From an uncultured Saprospiraceae bacterium (lineage in GTDB: Bacteria; Bacteroidota; Bacteroidia; Chitinophagales; Saprospiraceae), in NCBI GenBank assembly GCA_937959115.1, contig CALGAW010000037.1:1-64000 (forward strand): a stretch of DNA of 64,000 nucleotides, read 5' to 3'. Positions 24,957-34,217 of this stretch are shown in pieces; the stretch's first letter is position 1, and each line of letters begins with the position of its first letter. The position numbers were made by a program, and so were the translations under genes. The notes below the pieces were generated by a model, which had not been told where the DNA came from, made no database searches, and worked only from the letters and a program-made list of their open reading frames with translations.

Positions 24957-26080
24957 TAAGCTGAAGTGTTGTCAGATTTAATCGTCGACTTATTGTAGAT
25001 CGGTAATAATAAAAATGCTAATATACCAAATAGAATATTGCAGGCAGATACTGTGATAAAAATGATCATGCTAAACGAAAAAGCATTGTCTCCTCCAACC
25101 CCATACAGTATTAATGCTTGCGTTACTAGATACTGATAACTTCCCATACCTCCTGGTGCTGGAATAACCATGCCCAGTCCACCAAATACGAACACAGTCA
25201 ACCCAGCTATAAGTGGCAAGCCTTCTGTCGGCGCAAAGGCAAAAAAGCAAAAATAGGTCATCAGATAATACATCAACCAGATAAACAGCGTATGAAAAAT
25301 AAATAGACCTGGGTTTTCTAGTTTTTTGATAGACAGCATCCCCTCCCAGAATCCAATCAGAATGGATTTTAGTTTTTTGAATAACGCCGTTGCCATCAGC
25401 CGTTTTCTGAAGATGAACAAGGCTGCGAGGACCCCAATGCCTAGCCCTAGAACTAGTATTATCCACTTATTAGTGAGTAGGGCGCTGATGCCACCTCCAC
25501 CATCTGGTAATGCCGAAGCACTGACAAAACCCCAAATGCGGTCTAACTCAAGCAAAAAGGTTAAACCGATCAAGGATGCAAGCATAATCACGTCCAAGAT
25601 TCTATCTACTACGATTGTTCCGACTAAGGTCTCAAGAGGCACCTTTTCATACCTAGAAACAAGGCCAGGCTTTACCACCTCTCCCATCCTCGGTAATGCC
25701 ATGTTGGCAAAATAGCCCGCCATAGTAGCCCAGAAGGTATTGAATAGTCGAACAGGGTATCCAAGTGGTCGAATGAGCATGTTCCACCGTAATGCTCTAC
25801 TGAGGTTGCTAAGCATAAAGGCTAATACCACAAGAAAAATCCAAAAGAAGTTCACTGTTTTAAAGTCATTGAGCACCTTTTCAGAAAGGCTACAAACCGG
25901 TTTGGGTTTTGCAGCACATTCCACTTGGGTTCCTCCATTCTTAATACACAATTCTACAAAGTCGTAGTCACATTTTTTCTGGAACCCTGCTTGTTGATCC
26001 TGATATACGAAGTAAAGGATAGTAAACCCAACGCCAAAAAAGACGATAAATTTGAGAACATTAATGACCAGATTCTTCAT
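24956..26080 (-). CDS. Flippase-like integral membrane protein (LPG synthase TM-region family)
   Basis: 374 residues with about eight hydrophobic segments and a short N-terminal periplasmic loop containing three or four Cys (C-D-Y, E-L-C, E-C-A, P-V-C). Family motifs are visible: L-S-N-L-S-R-A-L-R-W near 90, A-L-P-R-M-G-E-V near 130, R-Y-E-K-V-P near 145 and V-I-P-A-P-G-G-M-G-S-Y near 310. The family (UPF0104, related to the MprF membrane domain and AglD) is linked to lipid flipping or transfer. The position between panC and rfaE2 hints at envelope-lipid work. Spacing to panC is 8 bp. Confidence 0.85.
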   Translation of the reverse strand: MKNLVINVLKFIVFFGVGFTILYFVYQDQQAGFQKKCDYDFVELCIKNGGTQVECAAKPKPVCSLSEKVLNDFKTVNFFWIFLVVLAFMLSNLSRALRWNMLIRPLGYPVRLFNTFWATMAGYFANMALPRMGEVVKPGLVSRYEKVPLETLVGTIVVDRILDVIMLASLIGLTFLLELDRIWGFVSASALPDGGGGISALLTNKWIILVLGLGIGVLAALFIFRKRLMATALFKKLKSILIGFWEGMLSIKKLENPGLFIFHTLFIWLMYYLMTYFCFFAFAPTEGLPLIAGLTVFVFGGLGMVIPAPGGMGSYQYLVTQALILYGVGGDNAFSFSMIIFITVSACNILFGILAFLLLPIYNKSTIKSDNTSA

Positions 26081-26088
26081 TATGAGAT

Positions 26089-26934
26089 TTACTTTAGTAT
26101 CATGTTATCTAAAAGACGTATACCACCAATTCTAACGGTCGTGCAGGCAACCACCGATTCTGCTTCATCAAATTTTGATATGGGTAGAAGGGTAAATGCA
26201 TCAATAATTTCAAAATAATCTACGGAAAATTGTGGGATATCCAAGCGTTTGAGTGCATTAGATTTAACCTTTTCTAAAGAAAGCGTTTTGGCTTCCTGTT
26301 TTGCAAGGCTAAGGGTTTCTGAAATCTTACTTGCAGTTTTTCTATCTGCTTCATTTAGCCGCACATTCCTTGAGCTCATCGCTAGTCCATCAGGTTCTCG
26401 AATGATAGCACAACGAACGAGTTCGCAATTGCTTTTCATTTGCTGTAACATTACCTTGACAAGGGCTTGTTGCTGATAATCTTTTTGACCCATGTAGATA
26501 AAGTTGGGTTCCACGATCTCCAATAATCTTTTTACCACTTGAGCCATGCCGTCGAAGTGTCCAGTTCTGTGTGCGCCTTCCATATGCGTTGCCATTTTAC
26601 CAAAATCGAATCCGTGTGTAGTATTATCTCCTTGCGGATAAATTTCTTCAACTGAAGGAAGAAAAACGACATTCGTACCAATTGATTCTAAAAGGTCAAT
26701 ATCTCGAGCAGTTGTACGAGGATATTTTTTAAGATCTTTTTTGTCGTCAAACTGTGTCGGATTCACAAAAATACTGCAAACAGAAATGTCAGTTTCGTTG
26801 ATTGAACGATGAACTAAGGAAACGTGTCCTTTATGTAAAGCACCCATGGTTGGCGAGAATCCTATCGTTTTATTTTTTTTTCGTTCTTTCGAAAGATACG
26901 ACTTTAATTGATCAACCTTCTTGAATAAGAGCAT
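26089..26934 (-). CDS. panC: Pantothenate synthetase
   Basis: A 281-residue cytoplasmic enzyme condensing pantoate and beta-alanine with ATP. P-T-M-G-A-L-H-K-G-H carries the HxGH motif near residue 35. F-V-N-P-T-Q-F follows near 60, Y-M-G-Q-K-D-Y-Q-Q near 145 and A-M-S-S-R-N (KMSKS-like loop) near 185. The length is normal. It is the first gene of a leftward three-gene operon and is divergent from the glycogen-synthase-like gene across 160 bp, an arrangement I recall as common in Bacteroidota. Confidence 0.95.
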   Translation of the reverse strand: MLLFKKVDQLKSYLSKERKKNKTIGFSPTMGALHKGHVSLVHRSINETDISVCSIFVNPTQFDDKKDLKKYPRTTARDIDLLESIGTNVVFLPSVEEIYPQGDNTTHGFDFGKMATHMEGAHRTGHFDGMAQVVKRLLEIVEPNFIYMGQKDYQQQALVKVMLQQMKSNCELVRCAIIREPDGLAMSSRNVRLNEADRKTASKISETLSLAKQEAKTLSLEKVKSNALKRLDIPQFSVDYFEIIDAFTLLPISKFDEAESVVACTTVRIGGIRLLDNMILK

Positions 26935-27028
26935 ATAAATCAGTGGTTTGCGTAGTGTAAGTTAGTTAAAAACAAGTTGATTTGAGTTGTGGTATTTAAA
27001 AAATTATGGAAAACTCCTATTTTTTTTG

Positions 27029-27036
27029 TAAATTTG
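27029..27036 (+). promoter_or_regulatory. -7 box of the glmS-murA operon
   Basis: TAAATTTG matches TAnnTTTG exactly. No clean TTTG is seen at the expected upstream distance (TTATG lies nearby). It is 59 bp before the first start codon of the rightward operon. Confidence 0.4.
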
Positions 27037-27094
27037 CAACTCATTTAAAAAAAATCCTCAAAAATTTATTCCTTCAAAAAGTTGTTCCCAATAT

Positions 27095-27910
27095 ATGGAT
27101 AAGAAAAGAGTCCTGATTATCACGCAGGAAATGAAGCCTTACACCGCCCTGTCTGAAATTTCTGAAATCGCAAGAAAATTGCCTCAGTATTGCCAAGATA
27201 GCGGAATGGAAATAAGAGTGTTAATGCCACGTTTTGGTACAATAAATGAAAGAAGACATCGTTTACATGAAGTAGTCCGGTTATCCGGTATGAATATCAT
27301 TGTGGATGATGATGATTATCCATTAGTAATTAAGGTTGCTTCTTTGCCTGGTGCTAGAATGCAAGTTTACTTCCTAGATAATGAAGATTTCTTCAAGAGA
27401 AAGCAATTGTTTGCTGATGATGATGGGAAACCATTTCAGGATAATGCAGACAGAATGATTTTCTTCTGTAAAGGAGCAATTGAAACTGTTAAGAAATTCG
27501 GTTGGTCACCAGATATTATACATTGTCATGGTTGGATGACTAGTCTTGTACCGTTGTATTTGAAAACAGTTTATAAAAATGAACCGTTATTCAAATCTTC
27601 AAAAGTGGTGTATTCTTTGTACGATACTACATACGAAGAAACATTCAGCGAGAACTTCTTCCAGAAAGCGGCAATCAATAACATGGAAGATAATGAACTC
27701 AAGGAATATAAAGGTAGTGCTGGAATTACATTGCATGATGGAGCCTCTAAGCTATCAGATGCTGTAATACTTGGAAGTGAATCACTAAATGGAAACGTAA
27801 CCAAGAAAATAACTGAATGGGGTGTTCCTGTTCTAGGTTTCCAAGCGGAAGAAAACTATCTCAATGCTTATTTAGAGTTTTACAATACGCTCATGGAGGA
27901 AAAAGAGTAA
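27095..27910 (+). CDS. Glycogen/starch synthase N-terminal-domain protein (GT5-like)
   Basis: 271 residues that align in pattern with only the first half of glycogen synthase: I-T-Q-E-M-K-P-Y-T near the start (where GlgA has K-x-G-G-L), V-L-M-P-R-F-G, I-I-H-C-H-G-W-M-T near 150 and Y-S-L-Y-D-T-T-Y. A full GlgA has ~480 residues with a C-terminal Rossmann domain, missing here because the stop is followed after 10 bp by the next gene. The K-x-G-G-L glucosyl-binding motif is replaced by K-P-Y-T-A-L, so ordinary glycogen synthesis is doubtful. Half-length versions next to panC are, to my knowledge, widespread in the phylum. First gene of the operon. Confidence 0.75.
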   Translation: MDKKRVLIITQEMKPYTALSEISEIARKLPQYCQDSGMEIRVLMPRFGTINERRHRLHEVVRLSGMNIIVDDDDYPLVIKVASLPGARMQVYFLDNEDFFKRKQLFADDDGKPFQDNADRMIFFCKGAIETVKKFGWSPDIIHCHGWMTSLVPLYLKTVYKNEPLFKSSKVVYSLYDTTYEETFSENFFQKAAINNMEDNELKEYKGSAGITLHDGASKLSDAVILGSESLNGNVTKKITEWGVPVLGFQAEENYLNAYLEFYNTLMEEKE

Positions 27911-27920
27911 AAAAGAATAA

Positions 27921-29300
27921 ATGATAGTTAACAAGTTTGCAAGTTTCTACTTAACCTGTCTGATCATAATGGTATTAAGTAGCATTGGATGCAATAAATC
28001 AAGTCCCTTAGGAAGTGATATACTCCCGATTGATGACTTTGCAATAATAGGATACTCAGATACTGTTCCATTAATATCTTCAATTGTAAGAGGAGATTCC
28101 CAACAGGTTTATAACCCACAACAAGCATTTCAATTGAGACATCACTTGTGCGGTATTACAAACGATCCAGTTTTTGGTAAAGTAACTTCTGAAGTATACA
28201 ATCAGTTTATTCTAAGTAGGACAAGTCCTGATTTTTCAAATATTCAAAGTCTTGATTCATTAGTGTTTAGAGTTGCTCTGAATTCGGATTCTACATTTTA
28301 CTCAGGGAATATTGGTGCACCTCAAACATTTCATTTGTATGAGTTAGATGAATCGTTAGATCGATTATCAACTTACTATTCTGATCAAAGTTTTGCTAAG
28401 AAAAGACTAATTGCTACAACAACTGTAGTCCCTGATTTTACAAATCAAACGCTTAGTGTTATACTTGATGATACCACTCGATTTGCTCCGAATATCTCCT
28501 TTAAAATCGATGGTTTGGTCGCAGCAGGACTCTTAGCAGACGCAATTGATGATCCGACCATTTTAGAAAAGAATGGTGATTTTCAAATCTACTTCAAAGG
28601 CGTTGCGATTGTCCCAGATCCTTCTAATACAATGATGGCTAGATTTGACTACGAGTCAGGTACCACTGGAATGGTGATGTATTATAGAGAAATGATTGAC
28701 ACCGTTGAAATTTATAATAAATTGGTGTTTGCAATCAACTCGATTACAGCTAAAACCACTCATTTCGAACATGATTTTACAGGATCTGCTGTAGCAGCGG
28801 CCTTAGATGGAACGGCTCCGAACCCTGATGAATTGATTTACATAGAAGGGATGCAAGGACCAAATGCTAAAATTTCTTTTCCAGATGTCAGCCATTTGGA
28901 GAATATTATCGTAAACAATGCACAACTAGAGTTAACAGTTGTGGATAATATACTTGATACATTACAATTTCCAATTCCTCATTTTTTGTTTGCTTCGCAG
29001 CTTATAGATGGTGAAGGTTTTCAAGCACTAGTCGATGCTTTTGGTGCAGGAAACCCATTACAAGGATTCGAAGGTTATCCCAGATATGTATTAGATGATA
29101 ATGGAACAGTTTATAGAAGATATGTTCTAAATATCTCAAAACATTTCCAATCGATTGTAGATGGCACGGTTGATTACCCAGATATTTATCTTTCTGTTTT
29201 GGGAAAAGCAGAAACTTCTAATCGAGTCATTCTAGGCGGTTCAAATCATCCAGACCCCAATATTAAAGCAAAACTTAAATTAACCTATACACAATTGTAA
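27921..29300 (+). CDS. DUF4270 domain-containing lipoprotein
   Basis: 459 residues with lipobox M-V-L-S-S-I-G-C (Cys24). The start of the mature part, P-L-G-S-D-I-L-P, is followed by H-L-C-G-I-T-N-D-P-V-F-G-K near 75 and L-D-S-L-V-F-R-V-A-L near 110, and later N-N-A-Q-L-E-L-T-V and N-R-V-I-L-G-G-S-N-H-P. These are hallmarks of DUF4270, an outer-membrane lipoprotein family of Bacteroidota with unknown role. It is spaced 10 bp after the GT5-like gene and 4 bp before glmS, and thus co-transcribed with precursor genes of the envelope. Confidence 0.88.
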   Translation: MIVNKFASFYLTCLIIMVLSSIGCNKSSPLGSDILPIDDFAIIGYSDTVPLISSIVRGDSQQVYNPQQAFQLRHHLCGITNDPVFGKVTSEVYNQFILSRTSPDFSNIQSLDSLVFRVALNSDSTFYSGNIGAPQTFHLYELDESLDRLSTYYSDQSFAKKRLIATTTVVPDFTNQTLSVILDDTTRFAPNISFKIDGLVAAGLLADAIDDPTILEKNGDFQIYFKGVAIVPDPSNTMMARFDYESGTTGMVMYYREMIDTVEIYNKLVFAINSITAKTTHFEHDFTGSAVAAALDGTAPNPDELIYIEGMQGPNAKISFPDVSHLENIIVNNAQLELTVVDNILDTLQFPIPHFLFASQLIDGEGFQALVDAFGAGNPLQGFEGYPRYVLDDNGTVYRRYVLNISKHFQSIVDGTVDYPDIYLSVLGKAETSNRVILGGSNHPDPNIKAKLKLTYTQL

Positions 29301-29304
29301 GAAT

Positions 29305-31146
29305 ATGTGTGGAATAGTTGCGTACATTGGAGACAAAGAAGTTTTTCCAATTATAATAAATGGTCTAAAACGGTTAGAATACCGTGGATATGATAGTGCT
29401 GGAGTAGCAATTCATGATAATGCTGAACTTAAAGTGTTTAAACGAAAGGGAAAAGTTCAGGAATTAATTGATTTTACTACTGGTAAAGATACAAAAGGTA
29501 CTGTTGGAATGGGACATACACGGTGGGCTACTCACGGTGAACCTGATGATATCAACGCACATCCGCATAGCTCTTTCAAAGATAACATCACGATTATCCA
29601 TAATGGAATTATTGAGAATTATGCTTCTCTTAAACTAGCTTTACAGAAAGAAGGACATGTTTTCAAAAGCCAGACAGATACAGAGGTTTTAGCGCACTTG
29701 ATTGGTGCCGTTAAAGAACAAACAAATACACCAATTGAAGAGGCAGTTCGTATAGCACTGAATAAAGTTGTCGGTGCATATGCCATTGTTGTAATGGATA
29801 AATCAGAGCCTGATAAATTGGTTGGTGCAAGGAAAGGAAGTCCGCTTGTGATTGGAATTGGAGATGATGAATTTTTCCTTGCTTCTGATGCTACACCAAT
29901 TGTAGAACACACAAAGAATGTTGTTTATCTTAATGATAAAGAAATAGCTGTAATTGATAGAGAAACTGGTTTGTCGATCAAAACGATAAGTAATGTCATG
30001 CAAACCCCGTTTATCCAACGGATTAATCTTCAGTTAGAACAATTGGAGAAAGGTGGATATGAACATTTCATGTTGAAAGAGATTTATGAACAACCAACAA
30101 CCATAGCGGACGGTATGCGAGGTCGGGTAAAACCAGACAAGAATGTTGTTCGATTAGGTGGTTTGAGAGAATATGAAAATCGAATTGTCAATGCTGATAA
30201 AATAACGATTGTCGCTTGTGGTACTTCTTGGATCGCTGGTCTTGTCGGAGAATATTTGTTTGAAGACTTGGCAAGAATGCCAGTTGAGGTCGAATATGCT
30301 TCAGAATTCAGATATCGGAACCCAGTTATTACCGAGAAGGATGTTGTACTTGCTATTTCACAATCTGGAGAAACAGCGGATACGCTTGCCGCATTAGAAT
30401 TGGCAAAAAGCAAAGGAGCAATGACCTATGGTATTTGTAATGTTGTCGGTTCTTCTATTGCAAGAGTAACAGATAGTGGTTCTTACATTCATGCAGGACC
30501 AGAAATCGGCGTTGCTTCTACTAAAGCATTTACAGGTCAGGTGACATTGCTGGTCATTATGGCACTGTCCTTAGCGCAAAAACGTGGAACGATTTCACAG
30601 TCTTACTACCACCAATTAATTAATGAATTGGCAAATATTCCTGCAAAAGTTCAGAAAGTACTGGAATCCAATTCAAAAATTGAGTACATTGCTAATATAT
30701 TCAAAGATTCAACTAACGCGCTTTATCTAGGTAGAGGTTACAATTTCCCAGTGGCTCTTGAAGGCGCATTAAAATTGAAAGAAATTTCTTATATTCATGC
30801 AGAAGGATATCCTGCTGCTGAAATGAAACACGGGCCGATCGCCCTGATTGACGAAAACATGCCAATCGTTGTCATTGCCACAAATAAAAGTGCGTATGAC
30901 AAAGTGGTTAGCAACATTCAGGAAGTGAAAGCACGAAAAGGTAAAGTATTAGCTATTGTTTCTGAAGGAGATGAATTCATAAAAGATATCGCTGATTTTA
31001 CAATTGAAATCCCTGATACTGAAGAACCTTTGACTCCGTTACTGTCTGTTATCCCTTTACAATTGTTAGCCTACCATATCGCAAAGATGAGAGGTTGTAA
31101 TGTGGATCAACCAAGAAATCTTGCTAAGTCAGTAACTGTAGAGTAA
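29305..31146 (+). CDS. glmS: Glutamine-fructose-6-phosphate aminotransferase (isomerizing)
   Basis: A 613-residue enzyme making glucosamine 6-phosphate from fructose 6-phosphate and glutamine. It starts M-C-G-I-V-A-Y-I-G, so Cys2 is the N-terminal nucleophile of the class II glutaminase. G-H-T-R-W-A-T-H-G lies near 75 and H-N-G-I-I-E-N near 100. Two SIS domains follow, with A-C-G-T-S-W near 310 and S-Q-S-G-E-T-A-D-T near 355. The C-terminus L-A-K-S-V-T-V-E is canonical. It supplies amino sugar for murA two genes downstream. Confidence 0.97.
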   Translation: MCGIVAYIGDKEVFPIIINGLKRLEYRGYDSAGVAIHDNAELKVFKRKGKVQELIDFTTGKDTKGTVGMGHTRWATHGEPDDINAHPHSSFKDNITIIHNGIIENYASLKLALQKEGHVFKSQTDTEVLAHLIGAVKEQTNTPIEEAVRIALNKVVGAYAIVVMDKSEPDKLVGARKGSPLVIGIGDDEFFLASDATPIVEHTKNVVYLNDKEIAVIDRETGLSIKTISNVMQTPFIQRINLQLEQLEKGGYEHFMLKEIYEQPTTIADGMRGRVKPDKNVVRLGGLREYENRIVNADKITIVACGTSWIAGLVGEYLFEDLARMPVEVEYASEFRYRNPVITEKDVVLAISQSGETADTLAALELAKSKGAMTYGICNVVGSSIARVTDSGSYIHAGPEIGVASTKAFTGQVTLLVIMALSLAQKRGTISQSYYHQLINELANIPAKVQKVLESNSKIEYIANIFKDSTNALYLGRGYNFPVALEGALKLKEISYIHAEGYPAAEMKHGPIALIDENMPIVVIATNKSAYDKVVSNIQEVKARKGKVLAIVSEGDEFIKDIADFTIEIPDTEEPLTPLLSVIPLQLLAYHIAKMRGCNVDQPRNLAKSVTVE

Positions 31147-31202
31147 ATAAAATTAATTACCATCGTTTTTAGTTTTCAATTACGATTAGAAAAAAAAATA
31201 TA

Positions 31203-31859
31203 ATGAGTTGGAAATATAATTCCTCCAATGATAAATTGATCATACCAGAATATGGTAGAAATGTTCAAAAATTAATTGAGCACGCAAAAACAATTGAAGA
31301 CGATCAATATAGACAACACTTTGTTGAAAAGCTTGTCCGTTTGATTATTCAAATGCATCCAGATTCTAGGAATGTCGAAAATTACGAAAGCAAGGTATGG
31401 TCACACGTTTTTAGAATTGGTAACTACGAACTAAATGTAGAACCACCGTGTGAAATCATCTCCGCTCTTGAGAAAAAGAAGCCAGAAAGAGTGCCTTATC
31501 CACAATCAAATCATAGACATCGCCACTACGGTAGAAATGTACATAACATGATTGCTAAGGCAATTGATATGGAAGACACCGAAAAGAAAAAGGCGTTTGT
31601 TGAAGTCATTGGTTCTTACATGAAAATGGCTTATAAAACGTGGAACAGAGAAGTCGTCAATGATGATATTATTCGTCTTGATTTAAAGAATATGTCTAAA
31701 GGTGCCCTCGAAATAGAAGAAGGAGTATCATTAGACGGTTTTCAATTGGCTACAAGAAAGCGCTCCTATTCTTCTAATAGAAGCAATAACGGAGGCCACC
31801 GGAACAATAACCGGAATCATAGAAATAAGAATAATCAATATAAACGACGAAAAAGGTAA
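31203..31859 (+). CDS. DUF4290 domain-containing protein
   Basis: 218 residues, cytoplasmic by appearance. The motif Y-G-R-N-V-Q-K-L-I-E-H-A near residue 20 returns as Y-G-R-N-V-H-N-M-I-A-K-A near 108, so the protein may have arisen by internal duplication. The tail (~185-218) is strongly basic and Asn-rich (N-N-G-G-H-R-N-N-N-R-N, Y-K-R-R-K-R), suggesting nucleic-acid contact. DUF4290 proteins sit beside murA in Bacteroidota and have no known function. The stop codon is immediately followed by the murA ATG, implying translational coupling. Confidence 0.85.
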   Translation: MSWKYNSSNDKLIIPEYGRNVQKLIEHAKTIEDDQYRQHFVEKLVRLIIQMHPDSRNVENYESKVWSHVFRIGNYELNVEPPCEIISALEKKKPERVPYPQSNHRHRHYGRNVHNMIAKAIDMEDTEKKKAFVEVIGSYMKMAYKTWNREVVNDDIIRLDLKNMSKGALEIEEGVSLDGFQLATRKRSYSSNRSNNGGHRNNNRNHRNKNNQYKRRKR

Positions 31860-33170
31860 ATGGCATCTCAGTCTTTTGAAGTAGAGGGTGGTCTTACGCT
31901 TAAAGGAACACTTGTGCCGCAAGGCGCAAAGAACGAAGCACTGCAAATCCTCTGCGCAACACTATTAACCCCAGAACAAATTACCATCTCAAACGTCCCA
32001 AATATCAGGGATGTGAATAATCTTCTCGGTCTACTTCGCGGGCTGGGGGTAAAAGTCAATCAAACAGCAGAAGGAACTTACACCTTTCAAGCAGATGACA
32101 TTGACCTTGATTATTTTTACACACCAGAATACGCTGCCAAAGCAACCAGAATCCGTGGTTCTGTCATGCTAATTGGTGCGCTGCTCGCTCGTTTTGGGAA
32201 GGGTTTCTTACCAAAGCCTGGTGGTGACAAAATCGGTCGTCGCCGAATGGATACCCACTTTCTTGGTTTTCAAAAACTAGGCGCATCGTTTAACTATGAT
32301 GATGCTAAAAAGATATACACCATAGAGAGTGATCAGCTCAAGGGCGCTTCCTTCATGATGGAAGAGATATCCGTTACAGGTACCGCCAATGTCGTAATGG
32401 CTGCTAGTATGGCGAAAGGGACTTCAGTGATCTACAATGCCGCCTGCGAGCCTTATTTGCAACAATTGTGCAAGATGCTCAACAGAATGGGCGCAAAGAT
32501 ATCTGGAGTTGGTTCTAACTTACTTACTATTGAAGGCGTGGAGTATCTTGGAGGCACAGAACACCGCATGCTCCCTGACATGATTGAGATTGGTAGTTTT
32601 ATCGGTCTTGCTGCTATGACACAATCTGAAATTACAATTAAGGATTGTCGAATTCCGGAGCTTGGCCCGATCCCTAAAGTCTTTCAGAAGTTTGGTGTTC
32701 AAATGGAGTTTAGAGGAGATGATATCCATATTCCTGCACAAGATCACTACGAAATACAAACCTTCATTGATGGTTCGATTCTAACGGTATACGATGCTCC
32801 TTGGCCTGGATTTACACCAGATTTGATGAGTATCCTCCTTGTCATGGCTACTCAGGCTAAAGGTAGTGTGCTCATTCATCAGAAGATGTTTGAGAGTCGC
32901 CTGTTTTTCGTTGATAAGCTAATTGACATGGGCGCTCAGATCATATTATGTGATCCGCACCGTGCAACTGTAATTGGTTTAGACCGTAAATTCCCATTGC
33001 GTGGTATTCATATGACTAGTCCAGATATTAGAGCTGGTGTTGCGCTGTTAATCGCTGCAATGAGCGCTCAAGGCACAAGTCTTATCCACAATATCAATCA
33101 AATTGACCGTGGGTATCAGAATATCGATACACGGTTGAATGCGATTGGGGCGAACATTAAGCGGGTTTAG
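31860..33170 (+). CDS. murA: UDP-N-acetylglucosamine 1-carboxyvinyltransferase
   Basis: A 436-residue enzyme catalysing the first committed step of peptidoglycan synthesis, phosphoenolpyruvate transfer to UDP-GlcNAc. The N-terminal K-N-E-A-L-Q (residues 22-27) provides the conserved Lys-Asn pair. The active-site loop reads P-G-G-D-K-I-G-R-R-R-M-D-T-H, where Asp replaces the usual Cys of P-G-G-C-x-I-G. Enzymes with this Asp are known to be insensitive to fosfomycin. G-F-T-P-D-L-M-S lies near 320 and the C-terminal R-A-G-V-A-L-L-I-A-A near 390. Last gene of the operon that contains glmS. Confidence 0.96.
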   Translation: MASQSFEVEGGLTLKGTLVPQGAKNEALQILCATLLTPEQITISNVPNIRDVNNLLGLLRGLGVKVNQTAEGTYTFQADDIDLDYFYTPEYAAKATRIRGSVMLIGALLARFGKGFLPKPGGDKIGRRRMDTHFLGFQKLGASFNYDDAKKIYTIESDQLKGASFMMEEISVTGTANVVMAASMAKGTSVIYNAACEPYLQQLCKMLNRMGAKISGVGSNLLTIEGVEYLGGTEHRMLPDMIEIGSFIGLAAMTQSEITIKDCRIPELGPIPKVFQKFGVQMEFRGDDIHIPAQDHYEIQTFIDGSILTVYDAPWPGFTPDLMSILLVMATQAKGSVLIHQKMFESRLFFVDKLIDMGAQIILCDPHRATVIGLDRKFPLRGIHMTSPDIRAGVALLIAAMSAQGTSLIHNINQIDRGYQNIDTRLNAIGANIKRV

Positions 33171-33219
33171 GTTTAATGCAGGTATTTAAATTCGAGTTCA
33201 ACATTTCTGGCAGTTTATG

Positions 33220-33295
33220 CCCACAATGTTTGCTAATGTGGGAATCCCTGTAACCTCAAGATTTTCTTGAGCACCAAATTAAATTTGCTAATGTG
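33220..33295. repeat. Intergenic direct repeats and hairpin
   Basis: TTTGCTAATGTG occurs at 33229-33240 and 33284-33295. The first copy is part of a 6-bp hairpin, CCCACA (33220-33225) with TGTGGG (33237-33242), just downstream of murA. There is no T-run, so terminator function is doubtful. The next 50 bp contain gcactgagtcgcactaagca, a type of short repetitive sequence I recall from intergenic regions of environmental bacteria. Confidence 0.45.
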
Positions 33296-33346
33296 CCCTT
33301 TGTGATTCAAAAAAAGCACTGAGTCGCACTAAGCACTAGGTCCTAA

Positions 33347-34033
33347 TCACTCAATCAATCCACCAAGTACTTTCCATACATTTTCAGCAACAATCTTTTG
33401 CCCTTCTACATTTGGATGAATACCATCAGGAAGGTTTAGATTTGTCTCTCCAGCTACCTTGTCCAATAGGAATGGCAGGAAGGTGATTTTATTTTCTTTA
33501 GCCAAGGAGACAAATACATTTCTAAAGGCTGTAGTAAATGCTTTACCCATATTTGGTGGAGCTTCCATACCCGCTAGAACAATCTTACAATCAGGATATT
33601 TTGCGCTGACTTTATTGATTATTCCTTGAAGGTTTTGCTTGGTGGCTGTAGTTTTGATGCCTCGTAATCCATCGTTTCCTCCTAGTTCTAGGATGAAAAT
33701 GTCCACTTTGTTTTTGAGCATCCAATCGATACGCCCGAGTCCGCCTGCTGTTGTTTCTCCGCTTACTCCTGCATTGACTACTGTATATGGTTTATCAATT
33801 GCATTTATTTTTTCTTGGATCAGTGCAGGAAATGCTTGATCTTGATCAAGGCCGTAGCCAGCGGTTAGACTGTTTCCAAAAAACAGTATGGTTTTATTAT
33901 TGGAGCTAGCGTTGGGCTTGGTGCTTGGTTTCGTGGTCGTTTGGTTTGTTTTACTAGTACTTTTATCACTATTGCAACTTAAGAAAGATCCAAGGGCGCA
34001 CAAAAACAAACAACTTAGTAATCTATTTTTCAT
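33347..34033 (-). CDS. tesA: Arylesterase / lysophospholipase, SGNH hydrolase family
   Basis: 228 residues. The N-terminus (L-L-S-C-L-F-L-C-A-L-G-S-F-L-S-C) is a lipoprotein signal with Cys20 and is followed by a Ser/Thr/Lys-rich linker. The SGNH blocks are complete: block I F-F-G-N-S-L-T-A-G-Y-G near 52 (nucleophile Ser), block II G-V-S-G-E-T near 90, block III L-G-G-N-D near 118 and block V D-G-I-H-P-N near 205. It resembles TesA-type multifunctional thioesterase/lysophospholipase I but as an anchored, periplasm-facing version. It is convergent with murA and separated from it by a repeat-bearing gap. Confidence 0.85.
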   Translation of the reverse strand: MKNRLLSCLFLCALGSFLSCNSDKSTSKTNQTTTKPSTKPNASSNNKTILFFGNSLTAGYGLDQDQAFPALIQEKINAIDKPYTVVNAGVSGETTAGGLGRIDWMLKNKVDIFILELGGNDGLRGIKTTATKQNLQGIINKVSAKYPDCKIVLAGMEAPPNMGKAFTTAFRNVFVSLAKENKITFLPFLLDKVAGETNLNLPDGIHPNVEGQKIVAENVWKVLGGLIE

Positions 34034-34217
34034 AATTATTTTATAAATCGATCAAAACAACTCAAAAATAAAGGAATATGGCACAATTAAGATGGAAATG
34101 GAATAACTTTTTCAATCTATTCTACGTTTAATATAAAATTAGTGCTAATAATTTAGTAGAATTGGCATACTATTTTCTATATACTAAATTAATAACATAA
34201 AAGTAAAAATACTGATT

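Noticed and set aside
25071-25466. 131-codon minus-strand frame inside the flippase-like gene
   Set aside because: It overlaps a clearly conserved membrane protein in another frame on the same strand.
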